Positions 58,190-64,000 of a stretch of 64,000 bases of DNA are shown here, piece after piece. Position 1 is the stretch's first letter; every line of letters begins with the position of its first letter. The DNA is from Ailurus styani (lineage: Eukaryota; Chordata; Mammalia; Carnivora; Ailuridae). The stretch spans positions 191,540-255,539 of the forward strand of contig LNAC01001215.1 in NCBI GenBank assembly GCA_002007465.1, written 5' to 3'. A model generated the notes under the pieces. That model saw only the letters and a program-made list of their open reading frames with translations, searched no databases and had not been told where the DNA came from. A program made the translations under genes and the position numbers.

Positions 58190-58960
58190 AGTTGAAATTA
58201 AGAAATTTTAATTTCCAAAGATACTAGAAACTGAAGTTGAGAGTACTTCCCAGAAAGTAAAAAATAGACCAAATTATAGATCAAAGTACAAATGTCCAAA
58301 TAATATGACCAGTAGAAAGAGTCAAGAAAGAAAGAAAATGGGAGACTTTAGAACATAAAACATAAATAAATATAAAAACTAACCAAAGATCATGAGTTTC
58401 CAAATTAAAATGCTTTACAATAAGGATATCATCAAATTTTAGAAACTTCATGATAGAAAGATCTTGAGAGAGAGGGGGAAAGAAGAGGGACAGAATTATA
58501 GTCAAGAGAATTAAAGGATGTATTAAATTGGTTGGGAACTGGAATGGCATCTGATTTAGAAATAACACTAGAAACTAGAAGCAAAAGAACAAGACATTTA
58601 AAAAAATCTGCAAGGTGAATATTTCTAAGATAATTAACTCTAAAATAATTGTTTCTAAAATAGCTTCCAAAATTTTAAAACTAAAATTTTAGTATGCAAA
58701 ATAAGAATCAGATGTGATTGTAGACTACATTAAAGTGGGCAATGCTCCCATAGTCTCTTTCACAAAAAGTTACTAGAAGTTATCCTGAAGAAAAATAAAT
58801 AAATCAAGAAAGAAAAAGATAGGAGACAAGAAAAATAAAAATATACTACAATAGAGAAATACTTTTGTGTAACTGGCCCAGAAAACAACTAGTCCATATT
58901 TGAATAGTAGAATGGAAGGCTTCAAGACACATGCCTTCAAAGGCTGATCCCTGATCTTCA
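58190..58960 (+). mobile_element. Possible old LINE-1/HAL1 sense fragment
   Basis: A-rich sense strand with aaactagaagcaaaagaaca, ttcacaaaaagttactagaa and gttatcctgaagaaaaataa resembles the ORF1-side region of HAL1/L1M. Weak call. Confidence 0.3.
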
Positions 58961-59454
58961 TGAATATATTAAGAAGAGATTTAAAATTCTGAAAGATAGC
59001 TTATGGATAAATAAAAGATGGGTATGTAGAAAATTAAGCCAAAGAGACAGTGACTAACTGCTGGGCAAACAAAAACTATACAAAGCAATGCACACATTTA
59101 TTCAGCATTATGGAAGCCCAAGTTACATAATCATAAGTATATAAAGATAACAATCATGAAAGAAGTGAGCTGATTGTGAAAGAAGTGAGCATGTGTGCTG
59201 CAGGGAGAGGTATGGAGGATAGTAAAGTATAAAGAAAATAAAATATGGCTTTCCATAGGAACAAAATATTAAATAACATATAGCACTGAAAACTTAACAA
59301 ATTAAGATATAAGCACATTATTAAGAGACATGGAGATCAATGACAAAAGAAACAGCAAAAGAAGCTTCTGGGAAGTAGGAATTGGGAATGGTAAGGAATG
59401 GAGCAATGTCTGGCCATTTTCATTAAAAGATTTTTTAGAACTCTTTGGCTTTTT

Positions 59455-59666
59455 GTTTTTTAAAGATTTTATTTATTTGAGAGAGAGGGAGAATAAACCC
59501 ACATAAGCAGCAGGGGGAGCGGCAAGGGGAGAGGGAGAGAACCTGAAGCAGATTCCATGCTCAGCACAGAGCTCAATGCAGGGCTTGATCCCATGACGCC
59601 AAGATCATGACCCGAACTGAAACCAAGGGTCAGATGCTTAACTGACTGAGCCATCCCAGGAGCCCC
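59455..59666 (-). mobile_element. Can-SINE
   Basis: tttttaaagattttatttat, caggggagcggcaaggggag-like middle, gggcttgatcccatgacgcc and head gactgagccatcccaggagcccc. Longest target-site duplication here, 19 bases with one difference: tagaactctttgg... at 59436-59454 and tagaactctttga... at 59667-59685. Confidence 0.96.
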
Positions 59667-59718
59667 TAGAACTCTTTGACTTTTTAACTACATTCATGAA
59701 TAGCTCTGCTAAAAATAA

Positions 59719-59746
59719 TGTATATATATATATATTCATTTGTATG

Positions 59747-59786
<40 letters not shown>
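59719..59786. repeat. Two (TA)n tracts
   Basis: gtatatatatatatattcat at 59720-59735 and about 17 TA units at 59751-59785, split by tcatttgtatggaga. Confidence 0.95.
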
Positions 59787-59788
<2 letters not shown>

Positions 59789-59807
59789 ACATATCTGCCA
59801 TTAGCTT

Positions 59808-59925
59808 TACCTTTTAGAAACCTCTTTGATTCATTTGTCTATAAGAAGGGGTAATATTACATACCACACCAGTGTGTTATGCAAATGAAATGACATACTA
59901 TCTGTAAAATCACCTAAATCTGTCA
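59808..59925 (+). mobile_element. MIR SINE fragment
   Basis: ttagaaacctctttgattca, tttgtctataagaaggggta and atattacataccacaccagt follow the MIR 'CTCTGTGCCTCAGTTTCCTCATCTG' to 'GGGGATAATAATAGTACC' segment at high divergence. Confidence 0.5.
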
Positions 59926-59931
59926 TATTGT

Positions 59932-60172
59932 CACTTTGTNAAAGTAGTATAGAAAGTATAGATCCACAAGTGCATGCCTAATGAATTTCAAATTATCCAT
60001 GGCTCCTTTTTCTTTTCTAATTTTCTATCTTTACATTTCACAATTGTTTAAANCACTTTGAAAGTGGTATAGAAAGTATAGATCCACAAGTGCATGCCTA
60101 ATGAATTTCAAATTATCCATGGCTCCTTTTTCTTTTCTAATTTTCTATCTTTACATTTCACAATTGTTTAAA
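59932..60172. repeat. Near-exact 112-base duplication around Ns
   Basis: 59941-60052 and 60061-60172 differ at one base (gtagtat/gtggtat). The first copy is bounded by single Ns at 59940 and 60053. The flank cactttg also occurs before each copy. Most economical reading: a small contig was placed beside its own overlap, so one copy is not real. Confidence 0.93.
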
Positions 60173-60938
60173 AAAAAGCAACACTGTCCAAATTTAATAT
60201 CACTTACTGCCTTGCAGACTTAAAAGTGATAGAGAATAAAAATGGAGTATTTCTGAATAGTTTTCAGATGACTTTGATAAATGATAAAATTCATTAACTC
60301 AAACATTTTTGCTTTTGAGTAAACATATGTGATATATAGTTTTCAATCTTATTCAAAATTCAACACGACTACAATGTATACAGCAATAAAAAATGCATTA
60401 ATATCATGAATGCCTATGAAAGAGCAAACTTACAAAAGAAAATGGACAATGATGTTAAAATAAAATTACATTACATGTTACTCTCAGTTTTAGTGCTTCC
60501 ATTACTGGTATGGGATTTGGGAGATTGTAGAGGATGCATTAGTACCAAGTGATTTTTCATTAGGGTTGATCCATCCATGTTATCATACACATATCAGAGA
60601 AATGAATATAGGTTGTGGTTTAATACTTAATAAATACATACAAACACACATTTTATGCTGGGTAGTATCTTCTTAACTGTGAATAATAAATAGCACATCT
60701 TGCTGGTAACATTTTGAATTTTATGTGAGTATCATTCACATTGTTGGTGAAAGAGCATTGCTGGTGTCAACCTGTGCTTAAGAAGGTAAGGACTGATATA
60801 CTTAAGCTTAATACATTCCAGTGTTAGAAAGAGACAAAACTGCATATGACTTGTTTTTTTTTTTTACTATATTTTCAGTGCTTAGAATAAAGAATGGTAT
60901 AGTCCAGGGATTTACTGCTTCATTAATCCTTTTAAATT
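60173..60938. other. No gene or recognised repeat
   Basis: AT-rich, a T-run at 60855-60866, nothing assignable. Confidence 0.4.
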
Positions 60939-61199
60939 TCATTCAATTCATTAAACAAATATTTATCATGAATCTGTAACAACTGTTTTCCACTTTTCTG
61001 GACTAAGAGTAGAATATAATGTAAAACAAATAAAAACTTCTTCCATCATAGAGGTTAAAAGCTTGTGGGAGGAAACAGACAATAACATAAAAGATTACTA
61101 AAATATATGGAGTATAAGATGGTGATATATATCACAAAGAAAAATTAATTAGGAAAAGCAACAGAGAATGTCAGGTGCAATTCTAGATGGAATGGACAG
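60939..61199 (+). mobile_element. Ancient interspersed repeat, 5' part
   Basis: attcattaaacaaatattta, tcatagaggttaaaagcttg, gtgggaggaaacagacaata and ggtgatatatatcacaaaga follow the same order as 5868-6095 ('facing' tctagtggg, gacagacaataa, gatggtgataagtg in the consensus as I recall it). Interrupted by the LTR below. Confidence 0.6.
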
Positions 61200-61785
61200 T
61201 GATATGGGGTTGATTTGTGTCTGCCAAAAAAAGATAGTTAAAACATAACCCTCAGTGCAGATGTAATTAGTTAAAATAGGTTATGCAGGAATAGAGTGGA
61301 CTCTTAGTCCAATATGACTGATGTCCTTATAAGAAAGGAAAAGAGGCACAGAGAGAATATGGNACCTCAGAATGTGACCTTATTTGGAAACAGGGTTGTT
61401 GCAGATGTAATTAGTTAAAATAGGTTATGCAGGAATAGAGTGGACTCTTAGTCCAATATGACTGATGTCCTTATAAGAAAGGAAAAGAGGCACAGAGAGA
61501 ATATGGCCATAAGAAACAGAGAAATAGAGAATACTACGTGAAGATGGAGGCAGTGATTGGAGTAATGTACTGACAAGGCAAGGTATGCCGAGGACTGGTG
61601 CTCAACAACCTAAGCTAAGAGAGAGACATAGAAGAGATTTCCTCTTAGGTTCCTCTGAAGGGACTAACCTTGATTAAGTCCTTGACATTAGACTTCTATC
61701 CTCCAGAACTGTATGAAAATACATTTCCATTCTCTAAGTCACCCAGTTTGTGGAACTTTGTATAGCAGCTCTGGGAATGAATACA
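61200..61785 (+). mobile_element. MaLR-type solo LTR (MLT1/MST-like)
   Basis: tgatatggggttgatttgtg, acctcagaatgtgaccttat, tccaatatgactgatgtcct, ccttataagaaaggaaaaga, cttctatcctccagaactgt, gtcacccagtttgtggaact and the end gggaatgaataca match an ERVL-MaLR LTR (TG...CA). Flanks gacag and gtcag agree at 4 of 5 bases as a 5-base target duplication. The assembly duplication below lies inside, so its true length is shorter. Confidence 0.75.
61257..61506. repeat. 106-base exact duplication around an N
   Basis: 61257-61362 and 61401-61506 appear identical (gcagatgtaattagttaaaa ... gagagaatatgg). Between them are one N (61363) and 37 bases (61364-61400) that belong upstream of the repeat in a normal LTR. 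An assembly join, not a biological tandem, is likely. Confidence 0.93.
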
Positions 61786-63450
61786 GTCAGGAAAAGCCAC
61801 AGGCAGAGGGTGATATGTCAGTGCACACCTGAAAGGGACAGAGCCCTGTGAAAATCACTGGGAGGAGATTCCAGGCATGAGGAGAATACAAGTTCAAAGT
61901 TTCTGAGGCTAGAAGGTGACTCCCATGTGGCTGGAGCTGAGTGATTAAAAGAAAAGGTTAACGGGAGATAAATTCCAAGAATTAAGAGGGTGGAGAATCA
62001 TTCAAGCCCTTGATGTTAGGGCTTTTGAGCAGAAGAGTGATGATCAGATTATGCTTTAATTGGATAAATCTAATGTTATGTTGAGAACTGACTAAAAAAG
62101 GGCAATGTTAGAAGCAGGAAACATATAAGAAAGTATTACAGTAACTCAAGAAAGATTTTATGTTGCTTTTTCCAGAGTAGTAGCAATGGCTATTGCAAAA
62201 AAGAATTAACTGGATATTCTAAATATACTTTGAGGGTAGAGCTTATAATGTTGGTTATGGACCAAATATAGGATATGAAAGAAAGAAGAGAGGTAAACAA
62301 TGCCTGCAAAGTCTTTGTCCTAAAAAAACTAGTGGAATAATGTTACCACTAGTGGAATAATGATACAGAAAAGAGTAGAAAGAGCTGACCTTAGGGGAAA
62401 GAAGAGCAGGTTTTCATGTTAAATAGATTTTCAAGTGGAAATATCAAATAAGCTACCAAATATGTGAGTCTGGAAAGAAATCTGTGTACTTATATCATGT
62501 ACAAAAACATGAAAGTGGATGGCTCATTAAATAAATGTGTGTCAATAGAAAAGAAGGCAGGACCAAGAACTGAGTCCTGGAGAACTCCATGGTTAGAGAC
62601 AACGAGATGAAGAAGAACCAAAAAGAGTCTGGGAGCACAGCCAGAAAGTTAGGAGGGCAGGTAGTATTAAGTGCAGAAGGTTTCAGGGAAGAAAAAATAG
62701 GGAGGAAAAAGCATCTGGGGTATGTACTGCCAATCAGTCAAATAAAATCAGACTAAATTTTAACCATTGGGTTTAGCCACAGAAGGATCATTAGTGATGA
62801 GGGGCAGATGTAGTGTAGCGTAGGAGAGAAAAGTCTAGAGGAAGTAGGTTCAAGAGAGAATGAGAGGAGAGGTATTAGAGAAAATCTAACAATCGTCTCT
62901 AAAGACTAAAAAAAAAAAAAAAAAAAAAAATGTTGTGGTATCTAGAAAAGTCAAGTGATTTTGTTAAATGTGTTTGTGGGAAGATGCAAAAGATCCAGTC
63001 AAGAGGAAAACATCAACTGATTCAGAATAAGACAAGAGAATTGTCATACAGTTATTTTTGATTAGATTGGTGTGTGGGGGCGCACAGTTATTTGAATGAG
63101 AGTACTAGCAAGTTTGACTTTCATTCCAAAAAAAAGAGTGCTTACCTATAGTGTCGAGAGCAACTACACAGAGTAAGAGCACAGAAGGGAGGCTTAAGGT
63201 AAACATGGCAGTAGGACTTAACGGAAGTCCTCTTTTTATAGTTTCAATTTCCTCATCTCTGAAAGAGAAAGCAAGGTCAGGAGCTGAGAGCTAGAATTAG
63301 GTAGGGAGGGATTTGATGAGCGATAAAAGGTTATGAAATTAATGACCAGAGAGTGAAAGAGTGTATGAACTAGGACAACATTGTGAGATTGGCAGGCGGC
63401 ATGTGGAGCACATTTCTCTATACCTGCTGTCACCAGGTTGCAGGCATGAA
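61786..63450 (+). mobile_element. Ancient interspersed repeat, main body
   Basis: ccacaggcagagggtgatat, atgtggctggagctgagtga, gggcttttgagcagaagagt, aactgagtcctggagaactc, tgggagcacagccagaaagt, ggttcaagagagaatgagag, gaaagagaaagcaaggtcag and gattggcaggcggcatgtgg keep the order of a long, common, ancient mammalian repeat that I recognise by phrases but cannot name safely. It continues the piece at 60939-61199. A-rich insertion at 62908-62930. Confidence 0.6.
62908..62930. repeat. Poly-A tract
   Basis: About 23 A residues after gact, inside the ancient repeat; no target duplication seen. Confidence 0.9.
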
Positions 63451-64000
63451 GTGGATAGAAAGTTGGATTTAACCAACCAGGGTATAATATCTTTTTTTAA
63501 TCTTTTTTCACATAATCACCCATCACTCTCCTGACTCCTCACTGTGTAATAACTATAGGTTATCTTCCCTGTTCCAGCTATAGGTTGTCTTGATGTACCT
63601 CAATGTTACTATGACCTCAGACATTAGTACTTTCTAGTTTCTTTCTTGTTCTTCACATTACTTGAATGTTTTGCCAGTCAGAAGTCTGAAGGAAGGTTTT
63701 CCTTGCCCGTTCATCTAAATAGCTCTTCATCACCACGGAGGCTCCATTTTCTTTCCTTCTATATTTATTATTGAAATTTATCACTATCTGCCTTTAAGAT
63801 ACCCTGTAATTATATCTGTCTCACCTTTTCCTCTCTAGAATGTGTGTAAAGGGTATGCAGACTACATAGAGTTTAGAATTTTGGGTAAAGAATTTAGATT
63901 TCATTGTGAATGGTAAGAGGCACCATTACATGATTATGTGTATGGGTGTGATATCTTTGGATTGCTATGTTTGAAGGTGACCCTGAATACTGAGTGGAGG
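63451..64000. other. No gene or recognised repeat
   Basis: Unassigned to the window end. 63520-63660 is pyrimidine-rich; no exon-like frame. Confidence 0.4.

Noticed and set aside
59932..61506. Duplications as genuine recent segmental or tandem duplications
   Set aside because: Both coincide exactly with single-N junctions, which fits assembly joins better; reported as artefacts instead.
1..64000. A novel multi-gene system (defence, metabolic or otherwise)
   Set aside because: I looked for clustered open frames, shared spacing, conserved domains and RNA genes on both strands and found none; the window is a vertebrate retroelement landscape.

Overview
This window is AT-rich nuclear DNA from a caniform carnivore, most likely a mustelid (ferret, mink, marten, badger or otter group). 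The main evidence is about 30 copies of a tRNA-Lys-derived carnivore SINE (Can-SINE/SINEC). The youngest copies have a GGGGCGCCTGGGTGGCTCAG head, a GTTAAAGCCTCTGCCTTCGG segment, a CTGCCTACTTGTGATCTCTC stretch and an AAATAAATAAAATCTTT tail. From memory that diagnostic combination is mustelid-type; the family-level call is inference and no database was searched.

I find no protein-coding gene, no credible exon series and no RNA gene. All longer open frames are chance frames or lie inside repeats (LINE-1 ORF2, simple-repeat tracts, both strands of SINEs). The window is best read as intergenic or deep intronic sequence whose content is layers of retroelements.

Layout: 1-5.2 kb holds SINEs, a MIR, LINE-1 3' ends and an unidentified repeat pair in inverted orientation. 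5.8-10.7 kb holds ancient repeats, two minus-strand LINE-1 insertions, MIRs and a SINE with expanded tail repeats. 12.2-14.2 kb holds a 5'-truncated LINE-1 with a nested SINE, then an inverted old LINE-1. 16.8-22.9 kb holds a tandem SINE pair, ancient LINE-1 pieces, SINEs and a long (ATCT)n microsatellite. 25.1-27.0 kb holds an old LINE-1 ORF2 interrupted by a younger, internally inverted LINE-1 3' end. 31.4-33.2 kb holds the best preserved LINE-1 (ORF2 C-terminal half plus part of the 3' UTR) with a nested SINE. 33.9-41.1 kb is SINE-rich with old L2/LINE pieces. 42.07-46.0 kb is a decayed ERVL-class endogenous retrovirus on the minus strand with integrase remnants. 46.4-59.7 kb is more SINEs, ancient LINE-1 and L2 pieces and (TA)n tracts. 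59.9-61.5 kb contains three single Ns next to near-exact duplications that look like assembly errors. 61.2-63.45 kb is a MaLR-type LTR inserted in an ancient repeat.

Nothing here forms a cooperating gene system. The biological interest lies in retrotransposition signatures (target-site duplications, 5' inversions, a tail-only insertion), nested-element chronology, microsatellites arising at fixed LINE-1 positions, and the assembly artefacts. Family names come from recall of consensus sequences, not from a search.
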